Shown here: one piece after another, positions 1 to 7,304 of the stretch
How the letters are laid out: the number at the start of each line of letters is the position of its first letter
Numbering within the stretch: the stretch's first letter is position 1
Source of the DNA: JAKFEW01 sp036675505
Lineage (GTDB): Bacteria > Cyanobacteriota > Sericytochromatia > S15B-MN24 > JAQBPE01
Reading direction: 5' to 3'
NCBI GenBank assembly: GCA_036675505.1
Contig: JAKFEW010000009.1
Coordinates: forward strand, 1-64,000
DNA: 64,000 nt
Program-made: the position numbers and the translations under genes
Notes under the pieces: generated by a model
Seen by the model: only the letters and a program-made list of their open reading frames with translations
The model's database searches: none
What the model was told of the DNA's origin: nothing

Positions 1-240
1 GGAGGATGCGGCTCATCCGCGTCGTCCCAGGCCAGCTTCGTGACGCCGCCCTACGCGGCCATGATCGCCGTCGCGGCGCCGCAATGTTGACCGATCGCGG
101 CGCCAGAATCTTGTCGGCAACACACTGCGGCGGGAAGCAATAGACCTTGGTGTTCGGGCTGAAGTGAGGTGTCCCTAGCCTGACCTCGTGCGTCTCGCCG
201 TACAGCTGGTGAACCGCCACGTTGGCGACGAGGCACCAGC
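1..240 (-). CDS. 3' portion of a conserved small hypothetical protein, cut by the window edge
   Basis: Reading the minus strand from about 240 to the window start gives an open frame with the pattern WCLVANV, then LGTPHFSPNTKVYCFPP. I recognise this as the signature of a widespread short bacterial family of unknown function (W-C-x-V-A-N, then R-G-T-x-H-F-x-P-x-T-K-V-Y-C-F-P-P). The frame stays open to base 1, so the C-terminus is outside. No ATG start is visible; an in-frame GTG lies at 307. The segment overlaps, in another frame, the end of the 180-residue ORF at 175-717. The two could be overlapping genes or one gene split by a frameshift near 240. No function can be assigned. Confidence 0.45.
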
Positions 241-717
241 CGAGAGCGCGGTGGCGTCCAGTTGGACGCGGGTCCGCCCTCCTTCGCTCGCGACCACCGC
301 CAGGCACCACGTCGTCCCGGCAAGCGTGGAAATCGCCGAATCGTCCGGGTCGGCGAAGTCGGCATAGGCCTCGAGAGTGGGGCCGGGGGCCGGCGCGGGG
401 ATCACGTGGAGGCTCGGGAAGCGCGCCGGCCGCGCCTCGTTCCAGATGTGCCGTGTCACCAACAACGCGGGCCCTGGGCACGGCAACGGTCGGCCCAGCG
501 CGCGGACCGTAACCAGGGTGCGCCCGAGGGCATGGTCGAGCGCTTCCGCGGCGACCGCGCAGCGCACGAGGTCTACGAGGTCGTCGCGCAGGTGCGCACA
601 GGAGGTGCTCGTGATCTTCTTGCGCGCGGCACGCGCGGCGAGCTGGTCGAGTATGCCGTCGACGCGTTGCTCGAGGTCGCCTGCCCGGATCGTCGGCGCT
701 ATGGTGATGGTCTTCAC
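175..717 (-). CDS. Hypothetical protein, 180 aa
   Basis: An ATG-started minus-strand frame of 180 codons with GC-rich codon use like real genes nearby. I do not recognise a family. The N-terminal third is rich in charged and Leu/Ala residues and looks helical (residues 15-75). The central part has Pro-rich linkers. The last ~20 residues are of poor quality, Ser/Thr/Arg-rich, because at about 240 a different frame carries a recognisable conserved sequence. The true protein may therefore end earlier or be continued by a frameshift. No signal peptide or membrane segment is seen. It sits at the edge of a region with many small and broken genes. Confidence 0.4.
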   Translation of the reverse strand: MKTITIAPTIRAGDLEQRVDGILDQLAARAARKKITSTSCAHLRDDLVDLVRCAVAAEALDHALGRTLVTVRALGRPLPCPGPALLVTRHIWNEARPARFPSLHVIPAPAPGPTLEAYADFADPDDSAISTLAGTTWCLAVVASEGGRTRVQLDATALSAGASSPTWRFTSCTARRTRSG

Positions 718-1012
718 GCCCCCCTTGTTCCCCGTCGAGCCAGCCGTGGGGAACGACGCACTTCGGGAGGATCGTGAGGGCCAAGGTGGCGAGGTCGACC
801 ACGTCGTTCCGGACCCGAGTCTCCGGGTGGTGGTCTTGCTCGTAGTCCTCCGGGATGAGGGCCTCAGCCCGGGGAAGTCTTCAGCTATTAAGAGCCGCCG
901 GCCGTCGCGAGAGAGCCGGCGCCACGCGTGTTCAGGTCCAGTTATCTCGCGTGTTTCCGTCGTTTTGAACCCAGCGCCGTGCTACAGTTTCGCACGGGGT
1001 CGGAGACGGCCA
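718..1012. other. Intergenic stretch, nothing recognised
   Basis: About 295 bases between the minus-strand hypothetical gene and the toxin-antitoxin promoter. Open frames here are shadows with no family resemblance. The upstream region of the 717 start lies here, but I see no convincing promoter for it. Confidence 0.3.
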
Positions 1013-1041
1013 TTGACTGCGAATACGCAAAATGCGTAAAT
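1013..1041 (+). promoter_or_regulatory. Promoter and palindromic operator of the first HigBA module
   Basis: TTGACT (1013-1018) and GTAAAT (1036-1041) are separated by 17 bp. A palindrome TACGCA-AAA-TGCGTA (1024-1038) fills the spacer and overlaps the -10, the expected place for an autoregulating HigA-type antitoxin to bind. The predicted start of transcription (about 1048) is only a few bases before the ATG at 1052, so the message would be nearly leaderless. An earlier in-frame ATG at 1040 lies inside the -10 and cannot be the start. Confidence 0.55.
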
Positions 1042-1051
1042 GGATCTCTGC

Positions 1052-1351
1052 ATGCACGTCATCGCCAAGCGGAAGCTCCGCGATTTCTATCGCGGCCACC
1101 CACTTGCGAAGCTTCCCTTGGAAGCGTGGTGGAAGATCGCCAAGCTGGCGAAGTGGACCAATCTCGTCGAGGTCCAGCGGACCTTCAAGACTGCGGAAGC
1201 CGTTGGCCGTTTCACCGTCTTCAATGTTGGCGACAACAAGTACCGCCTGATCGTCGACATCAAGTATGGTTGGGGGCGGGTCTACGTCCGACATGTCCTC
1301 ACGCACGCGGAGTACGACAAGGGGAAGTGGAAGCATGACCCGTACTACTGA
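1052..1351 (+). CDS. higB: HigB-type mRNA interferase toxin
   Basis: 99-residue protein of the HigB_toxin family (RelE-like fold), which cleaves mRNA on or near the ribosome. The family signatures are present in order: an N-terminal MHVIAKRKLRDFY, a central block WWKIAKLAKWTNLVEVQ, then GRFTVFNVGDNKYRLIV, and the C-terminal block HVLTHAEYD ending in W-K-H-D-P-Y-Y. The length is normal for the family. The start at 1052 is chosen because the upstream ATG at 1040 overlaps the promoter -10. The gene overlaps the antitoxin start by 17 nt, so translation is coupled. The toxin-first order is typical of higBA loci. It looks intact. Confidence 0.9.
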   Translation: MHVIAKRKLRDFYRGHPLAKLPLEAWWKIAKLAKWTNLVEVQRTFKTAEAVGRFTVFNVGDNKYRLIVDIKYGWGRVYVRHVLTHAEYDKGKWKHDPYY

Positions 1352-1748
1352 AGCCGAGCCCATCGCGGCCTATATCGCGCTAGTTCGCGAGTTCATCCCT
1401 CGCCCCATCCGGGAAGAAGGCGAGTACGACCGCGCTACCGGGCTGATGGAGCGACTACTCGATCGCGACGAGCTGTCGCCTGGGGCCCAGGACTACCTGG
1501 ATGCGTTGACGACGTTCGTCGAAGCCTACGAGGCCGAGCACGTGAAGCTCGACGACGTCCACGGCGTCGAGATGCTTCGCGTGCTCATGGAGATGAACGG
1601 ACTCAAGCAGAAGGATCTCGTGCCGGAGTTCGGTTCGGCCTCGAACGTCTCGGACGTGCTCAGCGGCCGCCGCGAGCTGAGCAAGGTGGTCATCGGTAAG
1701 CTGGCAACGCGGTTCAACGTGTCACCGGCCGTGTTCTTTTCTGCATAG
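1335..1748 (+). CDS. higA: HigA-type antitoxin with Xre/Cro HTH domain
   Basis: 137-residue partner of the preceding toxin. The first ~65 residues form an acidic, helical toxin-neutralising region. Residues ~75-130 are an Xre-type helix-turn-helix (VEMLRVLMEMNGLKQKDL, then SNVSDVLSGRRELS and a terminal FNVSPAVFF), the layout usual for antitoxins of this toxin family. It should bind the toxin and repress the operon through the palindrome at 1024-1038. The ATG at 1335 overlaps the toxin gene and is supported by the identical arrangement in the second copy at 4487. There is no terminator immediately after it. Confidence 0.9.
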   Translation: MTRTTEAEPIAAYIALVREFIPRPIREEGEYDRATGLMERLLDRDELSPGAQDYLDALTTFVEAYEAEHVKLDDVHGVEMLRVLMEMNGLKQKDLVPEFGSASNVSDVLSGRRELSKVVIGKLATRFNVSPAVFFSA

Positions 1749-1817
1749 TTTCCAGGATACTGGAGCCGGCACTTTCATTTCTGGGGCTACGCTGGTGCTA
1801 CAGCGCAGGTGAAAGAG

Positions 1818-1938
1818 AGTACGAACTCGCCCATCGACGCCAGCTCACGGCCGCTGTGGGGAGCCGCCCTGCGCCTGGATACCTGCGGATAGCCGGAATC
1901 AAGTTGCCGTCAACCACGCGGTCGGGCGAGTTCGTACT
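1818..1938. repeat. Perfect 15-bp inverted repeat with a 91-nt centre
   Basis: The 15-mer AGTACGAACTCGCCC at 1818-1832 recurs exactly inverted at 1924-1938. The interval sits in the non-coding gap between the antitoxin and the minus-strand gene ending at 1964. It could be the ends of a small non-autonomous element, a folded RNA, or a recombination scar. No target-site duplication or transposase is evident. Confidence 0.5.
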
Positions 1939-1963
1939 GGCGGTGCGCCGGACAAGGCTTGCG

Positions 1964-2500
1964 TCAACGCTCCAGCACGATCTTCGAAGCGAACGCCCTG
2001 AAGAGGGGAAGCGCCGCCGTAACCTGCGCCTCGGGACCGCCGATGTTCGCGTGGATCGTCACGTCCTTGAACCGCGCGACGCATTGCTCCGACGCCTTGG
2101 ACCCCTCGCGGCGGAACTCCAGCATGGTGCGCGCGCCGCAGAGGGTGAAAGGCTGCCGGCGCAGCGGCCTGCCCTTGAGCCCCGGGCCCCCGAGCTTGTC
2201 GATCGTCGCGCGCCCGAGCCCGCTGTTGGTCCACACCTCGACAAGGATCTGGAGGTTCTCTCCCGGCGGCCGGTACCAGCACATCCGCGTGGACCGCATG
2301 TTGCCGCCATCGACCTTCCAGCCGCGAATTCCCGGGACCCGGAACCGGTGGCCGGAGAGATCGATGTTGACGCGTCCATCCGGCCGAACGACGTACGCCG
2401 GTCCGATCGCGGTATCGGCCTTCTGCCACGCCTGCAGCTTCTCGGCGTAGTCGCTCAGGGCGTTTGACGCCACGACAACCGAAGCGAGCAGGATATCCAT
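1964..2500 (-). CDS. Hypothetical protein, 178 aa
   Basis: Minus-strand frame with a clear ribosome binding site (GAGGAG, 7 nt before the ATG). The N-terminus (MDILLASVVVASNAL) is hydrophobic and short, either a weak signal sequence or simply the first beta strand. The rest alternates hydrophobic and polar residues in a beta-rich pattern (GHRFRVPGIRGWKVDGG, then QILVEVWTN, and FTLCGARTMLEF), ending in a helical segment LFRAFASKIVLER. I do not recognise the family. Codon use matches the surrounding genome. It is monocistronic. Confidence 0.6.
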   Translation of the reverse strand: MDILLASVVVASNALSDYAEKLQAWQKADTAIGPAYVVRPDGRVNIDLSGHRFRVPGIRGWKVDGGNMRSTRMCWYRPPGENLQILVEVWTNSGLGRATIDKLGGPGLKGRPLRRQPFTLCGARTMLEFRREGSKASEQCVARFKDVTIHANIGGPEAQVTAALPLFRAFASKIVLER

Positions 2501-2660
2501 CGACGAGCTCCTCGATTGCCGGTTGGACTTGACTCACTCTGGGTGTATACCCGGCGGATGGCCGAGAGGCGTTCAAGCCGCGGCGCGACGGAAACGACGC
2601 CTTAACCTGCGAACGCTCTTCCCGATCTCCTGTTTCGCCTGTTCGGGCGGAAATCGGGGC

Positions 2661-2691
2661 TTGCACCTCACGTCGGGTGAGGTCCTGGAGT
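2661..2691 (+). promoter_or_regulatory. MerR-type promoter with 19-bp spacer and dyad operator
   Basis: TTGCAC (2661-2666) and TGGAGT (2686-2691) are 19 bp apart, the stretched spacing typical of MerR-family-controlled promoters. The spacer holds a perfect dyad ACCTCAC (2665-2671) / GTGAGGT (2677-2683). It sits just upstream of the broken MerR-like gene that would have been autoregulated through it. Confidence 0.6.
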
Positions 2692-2728
2692 AGGGGGGTC
2701 GGTACCCACCCCTACCAGGAGGTCCCAG

Positions 2729-3192
2729 GTGACGTGGAGGGTCGGCGAGCTCGCGAAGCGCACGGGCGTCTCCGAGCGCGCCCTGCACCACTACGAGGCG
2801 ATCGGGCTATTGCGCCCGGCCGCCCGCAGCGAGGGCGGCCACCGCTGCTACTCGCCCGGCTTCAGGTGCACCTGGAGCGGGGGGAAGGCGTGCCGGCCGC
2901 CCAGCTCATCGAGACCATGGAGGCCATCATGACCATCGAGAAGTACCTCACGCCCGAGCAGATCCAGCGCCTGCAGGCGGCACGCGAGGCGAACACCGGC
3001 GCGATGGATTCGTTCCAGGAGAATATGGCCGCGTTGCGACGGCTGCGCGACGCGGGGAAAGGCCCAGACGACCCCGAGGTGCAGGCGATCGCCCGCCACC
3101 ACCGCAAGGCGGGCAAGCGCATCGCAGGCGCCGACCCGGCGCTGCTGGCCTTCCTCAGCGAGGCGATGGACATGGCGGAGCCGGGACGATGA
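2729..3192 (+). pseudogene. MerR/TipA-like transcriptional regulator, internally deleted and frameshifted
   Basis: The frame starting at GTG 2729 (after AGGAGG) encodes a textbook MerR HTH N-terminus: RVGELAKRTGVSERALHHYE, then IGLLRPAARSEGGHRCYS. About residue 45 the similarity stops. In another frame (+1 relative to the start) the sequence continues with a MerR C-terminal part, AAQLIETMEAIMTIEKYLTP, and a TipAS-like effector tail to 3192. The family normally has about 50 more residues between these parts (second half of the HTH and the dimerisation helix). The gene has therefore lost an internal segment and changed frame, and cannot make a normal MerR. An assembly collapse is the alternative explanation. 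Confidence 0.7.
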
Positions 3193-3502
3193 AAACTTCG
3201 ATCGCGGTTCGATAGCCGTCTCGCCAAGTCCACTCCCGCATTATGTAGAATCGAAGGCCTGATACGGGTTTCGGGGTTTCGTTTCATCGCCCGTACCCGC
3301 CGTCGAGGCCCGGCCTTGCGGTCTTGATTGCTGGCCTCCGGCCGCGTGAGCGAGCCGCTTCGATCTCGCAGCGTCCGACTGTCTATATGCTAGGCTTGGC
3401 CAACATCGTGTTGGTGGCGGAGATGAATGCCGGCAGCAAGAAGACATGGACCCGACCGATGAGCGCCCTTCCTCCCGGTAGCGATGGCGAAAGGACCTGA
3501 AG
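3193..3502. other. Intergenic stretch, nothing recognised
   Basis: About 310 bases downstream of the broken regulator with no supported gene. The long minus-strand frame crossing it (3241-3723) is Ser/Arg/Cys-rich and looks like a shadow. A purine-rich AAGGA at the right edge serves as ribosome binding site for the small gene at 3503. Confidence 0.3.
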
Positions 3503-3667
3503 ATGCCCTGGGTGATCCAGCATGGGGAAGTCGTCGAACGGACGTTAGCGGGCTTCACCGACGATTTGTACGTCGACGACGACGACCGGCCGCACAGGGC
3601 AGCCGACGTCTTCGACTCGCAGGAGGAGGCGATAGCGGAGCTCGAGCGGCGAACTGCGAAGGGCTGA
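3503..3667 (+). CDS. Small acidic hypothetical protein, 54 aa
   Basis: A 54-codon frame starting MPWVIQHGEVVERTLAGF with an AAGGA ribosome binding site 7 nt before the ATG. It carries a DDLYVDDDDRPHRA stretch and a helical C-terminus (QEEAIAELERRTAKG). The composition is strongly acidic, and the codon positions show the normal GC-rich third-base bias. No membrane segment is present. I do not recognise it. It could be a phage or plasmid accessory protein, or an antitoxin-like small protein given the neighbourhood, but nothing proves that. Confidence 0.5.
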   Translation: MPWVIQHGEVVERTLAGFTDDLYVDDDDRPHRAADVFDSQEEAIAELERRTAKG

Positions 3668-3826
3668 TGACGAATGCGCCTTCGCCCCCTGGGCACTGGT
3701 GGATCGGCCTGTGAAGTCCCCATTCAAGACGTTCGAATCGGCCTCGCCCATTCCCGGCTCGCCGACGCCCGCCGGCACTTTGCCGCGACGGGGCGGTTCG
3801 GGCGAGATGGGGCCGGTGATGGCGGT

Positions 3827-4228
3827 ATGAGCAGCGTCCGCTGGACTCCGGACGAAGTGCGGCGCCGACTGATGGCGGTTGCCGCCCGCTGGGTGGGCCT
3901 CGCGCCGGTCTGGACGCTAGGCCACGACGAAACGGCCGAGCACCCCGAGTCCGGAGAGCCGCCCATGTTCTCCCGCGAATGGCAGGCGCCAGGTGCCCAC
4001 TTGAAGGAACGCGGGACCGCCGGCGACGGCAACCCGCGAGACGGCTACGGCTGGCGCCTGCACTTCGAACTCGGGCTCGACCCGATCGACCGACCTGGCG
4101 AGCCGAGGGTCCTGATCGAGGTCCTCGGCGGCGACTGGGCTTGCGTGATCACCGAAGATACCACCTATGCCCGCTACGCCACGCCCGACGAGGCGACGCG
4201 CATCCAGGCCTGGATGCGCGACGCGTAG
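3827..4228 (+). CDS. Hypothetical protein, 133 aa
   Basis: The reading frame is open from 3674, but the preceding 51 codons look non-coding. ATG 3827 gives a compact protein starting MSSVRWTPDEVRRRL. The middle (DGYGWRLHFELGLDPIDRP, then VLIEVLGGDWACVIT) is beta-rich with conserved-looking Trp and Gly positions. The end (PDEATRIQAWMRDA) is a helix. There is no signal peptide or known motif. It sits directly upstream of the truncated toxin copy. Its family is unknown to me. Confidence 0.5.
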   Translation: MSSVRWTPDEVRRRLMAVAARWVGLAPVWTLGHDETAEHPESGEPPMFSREWQAPGAHLKERGTAGDGNPRDGYGWRLHFELGLDPIDRPGEPRVLIEVLGGDWACVITEDTTYARYATPDEATRIQAWMRDA

Positions 4229-4281
4229 CTCGCGATCGCGTTGGCCTCGGCAGGCGCAAACGTGGCGAAGCATCTGCCGGG

Positions 4282-4503
4282 TGGAAGATCGCGAGGCTGG
4301 CGAAGTGGGCGGATCTCGTTGACGTGCAGAAGACCTTCAAGAGCGCGGAGGCCGTCGGCCGCTTCACGGTCTTCAACATTTGCGGCAACAAGTACCGATT
4401 GATCGTGCGAATCGACTATGCGAAGCAGATTATTTGGATTCGGAATATCTTGACGCATGCCGAGTACGACACGGAGGAGTGGAAGCATGACCCCTGGTAC
4501 TGA
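4282..4503 (+). pseudogene. HigB toxin copy lacking its N-terminus
   Basis: The frame encodes WKIARLAKWADLVDVQ, GRFTVFNICGNKYRLIV and NILTHAEYD, and ends WKHDPWY. This matches residues ~30 to 99 of the intact HigB at 1052 block for block. The first ~30 residues, the promoter and the operator of that copy are absent. Upstream of 4282 the similarity stops abruptly, and no in-frame ATG, GTG or TTG lies nearby. The toxin is therefore probably inactive. The 17-nt overlap with the following antitoxin start is kept, showing descent from the same module layout. Confidence 0.75.
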
Positions 4504-4912
4504 AATGAAGGCTCGTCAGGCGAAAAAGCTGAGCTTCTTCAAACCGGTCGAGTCCGAAGCGGACTATCGAGAGGCAATGGCAATCATTGATGATCTGCTC
4601 GCTCGTCCTCGACTGAGCCAAAGAGAGGACGAGTACTTGGCGGCGCTTTCGCTTCTCGTCGAGATCTACGAACGCGAGCACTTTGAGATCCAGAATATCC
4701 ACGGGGTCGAGATGCTCAGGGCACTCATGGAGATACACGACCTAAAGCAGAAAGACCTCGTCTCTGCCTTGGGAACCCGGTCCATTGTTTCTGAAGTTCT
4801 GGCGGGCAAGAGAGATATCAGCAAGCAAGCCATCATCAATTTGGCCCGTTTGTTCCGGGTGTCTCCCGCTGTGTTTTTTCCAGCGATAGAATTGGTGGCC
4901 GCGGAGGCTTGA
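4487..4912 (+). CDS. higA: HigA-type antitoxin, second copy
   Basis: 141-residue Xre-family antitoxin closely resembling the one at 1335: an acidic helical N-terminal half, then HTH residues ~80-135 (VEMLRALMEIHDLKQKDL, then SIVSEVLAGKRDIS and LFRVSPAVFF). The frame is intact although its toxin partner is truncated. It may survive as a solitary antitoxin that neutralises or represses the intact module 3 kb upstream, or it may be on the way out. Codon use is less GC-rich than in its neighbours (several ATT, AAG and TTG codons), consistent with acquisition. It is followed by a strong terminator. Confidence 0.85.
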   Translation: MTPGTEMKARQAKKLSFFKPVESEADYREAMAIIDDLLARPRLSQREDEYLAALSLLVEIYEREHFEIQNIHGVEMLRALMEIHDLKQKDLVSALGTRSIVSEVLAGKRDISKQAIINLARLFRVSPAVFFPAIELVAAEA

Positions 4913-4918
4913 ACCCTG

Positions 4919-4952
4919 GCGGCGCCGCAACGCTCGTTGCGGCGCCGCTTTT
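4919..4952 (+). terminator. Intrinsic terminator after the second antitoxin
   Basis: A near-perfect stem, left arm 4919-4932 and right arm 4935-4948 (GCGGCGCCGCAAC against GTTGCGGCGCCGC), is followed by TTTT. It separates the antitoxin from the convergent reductase gene and could work both ways. Confidence 0.75.
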
Positions 4953-4974
4953 CAGATTCGGCCACTGAGCGCGT

Positions 4975-5520
4975 TCAGACGGGGACGTAGGTCAGCCTGA
5001 CCGCGTCCTCCCCGATGCGCTCGGTGCCGGTGAGGCGCAGCGGTGGCCGTGCGCGGGCGAAGAACGGCTTGCCGCCGCCCAGCACGAAGGGCCGGAGGTA
5101 GAGTTGGTACTCGTCGATGAGGCCGAGGTCGGTCAAGGACCCCGCCAATTCGGGTCCGGCGACTTCGATCTCGCCGTCGACCTCGGCCTTCAGCCGGCGC
5201 ACGAAAGCTTCGAGGTCTTCGCCGACCAGGGTGGCGTACGGACCGACGGCCTTCAACGACCGGGAAACGACCCACTTCGGCTTCGCCCGCCACGCCGCCG
5301 CGTAGGCACGCTCGGCCCCGTCCCATTCAGGACGATCCTCGTCCCAGTAGCGCATGACCTCATAGATGCGACGGCCATACAAGCTGCCTGCCACGTCGCG
5401 GGTCCGTTCCGTGAAGTGACGAAACAACGCAGCATCGGGCGGCGGCAGCGCCAGCGTGCCCGCCGTGTCGTCAACATAGCCGTCGAGCGACTGCATCATC
5501 CCAAAAACGAGCTTGCCCAT
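4975..5520 (-). CDS. Dihydrofolate-reductase-like (RibD C-terminal domain family) protein
   Basis: 181-residue protein of the YyaP/YwjB-like branch of the RibD_C/DHFR fold. It starts MGKLVFGMMQSLDGYVDD, the usual N-terminus of this group, and continues with GSLYGRRIYEVMRYW, WVVSRSLKAVGP, a glycine-rich IEVAGPELAGSL that binds NADPH in the fold, and FVLGGGKPFF. A frame extension to 5547 exists, but ATG 5520 follows a strong GAAGGGGGAT site. These proteins are NADPH-dependent reductases of unknown substrate, not true folate enzymes in most genomes. It stands alone on the minus strand. Confidence 0.85.
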   Translation of the reverse strand: MGKLVFGMMQSLDGYVDDTAGTLALPPPDAALFRHFTERTRDVAGSLYGRRIYEVMRYWDEDRPEWDGAERAYAAAWRAKPKWVVSRSLKAVGPYATLVGEDLEAFVRRLKAEVDGEIEVAGPELAGSLTDLGLIDEYQLYLRPFVLGGGKPFFARARPPLRLTGTERIGEDAVRLTYVPV

Positions 5521-5595
5521 GTATCCCCCTTCGAATAAGCTCCTCATCGTACCTTGATCGCGGGGGTGAGGAGAACGCTCCGCTGGGACAGGAAA

Positions 5596-6525
5596 ATGAT
5601 GTCAGCGTCCTCGGCCATGACACTCGGATGGTCCTTCCTTGCGTGGGGCGGCCTGGTTTACGCCGCGTGGCTGGTGTGGATCGATCAGCGTGGCCTGGGC
5701 GCCGCTCCAGGGCGCAACGCGTACCGCTCGCTGGCGGTGCTCGGCTTTGCGGTCACATGGACCTTCATGGTCATGATGACGAGGCAGGACATCGCGCGCT
5801 ATCCCGACTTCGCTGCGTGGTTCGCTCAGTCCAATTTGTTCTTCGACGCCTACCGCCGCGTCACGGATTCCGCAGCAGCCTGGTGGTGGTCGCAGCAATT
5901 GCTGCTGTGGGCGCCCGCCGCAGTGCTCTTCTTCCATGTGGAATCGACGCGGCGCGGCCGGGCCTATTGGCAGTACATCTGGGTTGGACTCTGCGTCGCC
6001 GTCAGCGTCGCGTTGCCGCTGTTCCTTGTCCGGCTCGAAGCGGATCAACCTGAGCCTGATCGGCCCGCTGCAGCAACATGGTGGACCGGGGTGTGCCTGT
6101 TCGTCGCTGCCGTGGCTGCGGCTCCACTGCCCATCATCGGCACGCATTATTTCTTTTGGTGCATCTTGACGGTGCATGTGGGTGTGCTGCTATCGGCGTT
6201 GCCGGTCGCACCGCGCCTGGCCTCGGCACGCCTGACGCAGGGCCTCTACGCCGCACTTGCCGGCATCGCCATGGTCTCCTGGTGGGCGACGATTCTTTAT
6301 CTTTGGCTTACGAATTCGGCGCCCCTGTGGCACGTGATGTGGGCCGATCCTGCTCAGTCGTCCATCAGCCTGGACGTGCTCGTGACGATGCTGGCCTGCT
6401 GCATTTGGGTGCAAAGGGCCGACGGCTCGAGGGCCGCGATGCGGTTTGCGCTCACGGCGGCCTGCTGTTCCCTGGGCGGGGCGTTCTGCCTGCATGAATT
6501 GGCGCGGCTGAGGCGAGCGTCGTGA
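5596..6525 (+). CDS. Polytopic membrane protein, about 8 TM segments
   Basis: About 309 residues with regularly spaced hydrophobic segments (for example SFLAWGGLVYAAWLVW, LAVLGFAVTWTFMVMM, LLLWAPAAVLFF, WVGLCVAVSVALPLFLV, CLFVAAVAAAPLPI, GLYAALAGIAMVSWW and VLVTMLACCIWV). Two parts (N- and C-terminal) resemble the small DUF2834-type fold, but I cannot assign a family firmly. The start is either ATG 5596 or 5599; AGGA at 5590 fits the second slightly better. The stop overlaps the GTG of the methyltransferase by four bases (GTGA), so the two are co-translated and probably act on the same, likely lipid, substrate. Confidence 0.65.
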   Translation: MMSASSAMTLGWSFLAWGGLVYAAWLVWIDQRGLGAAPGRNAYRSLAVLGFAVTWTFMVMMTRQDIARYPDFAAWFAQSNLFFDAYRRVTDSAAAWWWSQQLLLWAPAAVLFFHVESTRRGRAYWQYIWVGLCVAVSVALPLFLVRLEADQPEPDRPAAATWWTGVCLFVAAVAAAPLPIIGTHYFFWCILTVHVGVLLSALPVAPRLASARLTQGLYAALAGIAMVSWWATILYLWLTNSAPLWHVMWADPAQSSISLDVLVTMLACCIWVQRADGSRAAMRFALTAACCSLGGAFCLHELARLRRAS

Positions 6526-7304
6526 GCGGCCGCTTCGCGCTCGACCGCTCGCTGCTCAATCGAGATTTTCCAGAGAACCAATGGGGCAATCTGGGGCTAT
6601 GGGATGGCGCCCGGGACTACTCCGAGGCGTGCGAGGCACTTGCCATCCGGCTGGCTGAAGTGGCCGGCCTGCGCGCCGGCAGCCGCGTGCTGGATGTCGG
6701 GTTCGGTCATGGCGATCAGATTCTGCTGTGGAAGCGCCGCTTCGCCGTGGGGCCGGTGACCGGCGTTGAGGTCGATGTGCAAGGTCTTGCTGAAGCGCGA
6801 CGCCGGCTGGTCTCGTTCGCGGATGTCGACCTGGGCCTCGATCGGCAGTGGCAAGACCAGCACTACGATGCCGTGCTCGCTCTCGACTGCGCGTATCACT
6901 TCGAGCACCGGCAGGCGTTCTTCCGTCGAGTCCTGCGGGCGCTGCACGCCGGCGGTGTTCTGGCATTGACCGATCTGACGCTGGCGAAGGCCCCGGGCGG
7001 AATCGCGCGGCGTTCGATAGACCAGATCGCGCGGGCCTGCGACATCCCTGCCGAGAACCTCATGACGGCAGAAGAATACACGCGTCAGTTGGAGGCTTTG
7101 GGGTTTACTCAGGTGCGCGTGGCACGTCTCGACGGCGTGCTCGACGGCTTTTCGAGGTTCTCCTTCCGGCATCTGTCGCAGCACAAGCTGTCGGCTTTCT
7201 CCCCCGGCTGGGCCCGCATCATCGTCAGCGCCGTGGCCGCCCGCTGGCTGACGCGAAAAGATGCTGTGCGTTACGTCGTCGTGACCGCACGAAAGTCAGC
7301 GTGA
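6522..7304 (+). CDS. Class I SAM-dependent methyltransferase
   Basis: 260 residues. Motif I VLDVGFGHGDQ (~residues 55-65) binds SAM. An acidic residue follows at GVEVDVQG, then the post-II region YDAVLALDCAYHF and the motif III-like LHAGGVLALTDL. The C-terminal half (TAEEYTRQLEALGF) is typical of small-molecule or lipid methyltransferases such as the gamma-tocopherol and sarcosine types. It overlaps the membrane protein by 4 nt and is convergent with the patatin gene (8-nt overlap of 3' ends). The substrate is unknown. The neighbours (patatin-like lipase, COG2907-like flavoprotein) suggest a fatty-acyl or isoprenoid lipid. Confidence 0.85.
   Translation: MSGRFALDRSLLNRDFPENQWGNLGLWDGARDYSEACEALAIRLAEVAGLRAGSRVLDVGFGHGDQILLWKRRFAVGPVTGVEVDVQGLAEARRRLVSFADVDLGLDRQWQDQHYDAVLALDCAYHFEHRQAFFRRVLRALHAGGVLALTDLTLAKAPGGIARRSIDQIARACDIPAENLMTAEEYTRQLEALGFTQVRVARLDGVLDGFSRFSFRHLSQHKLSAFSPGWARIIVSAVAARWLTRKDAVRYVVVTARKSA

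Noticed and set aside
1818..1938. Integron attC site
   Set aside because: The size would fit, but the arms lack the RYYYAAC/GTTRRRY core sites and no integrase or cassette array is seen.
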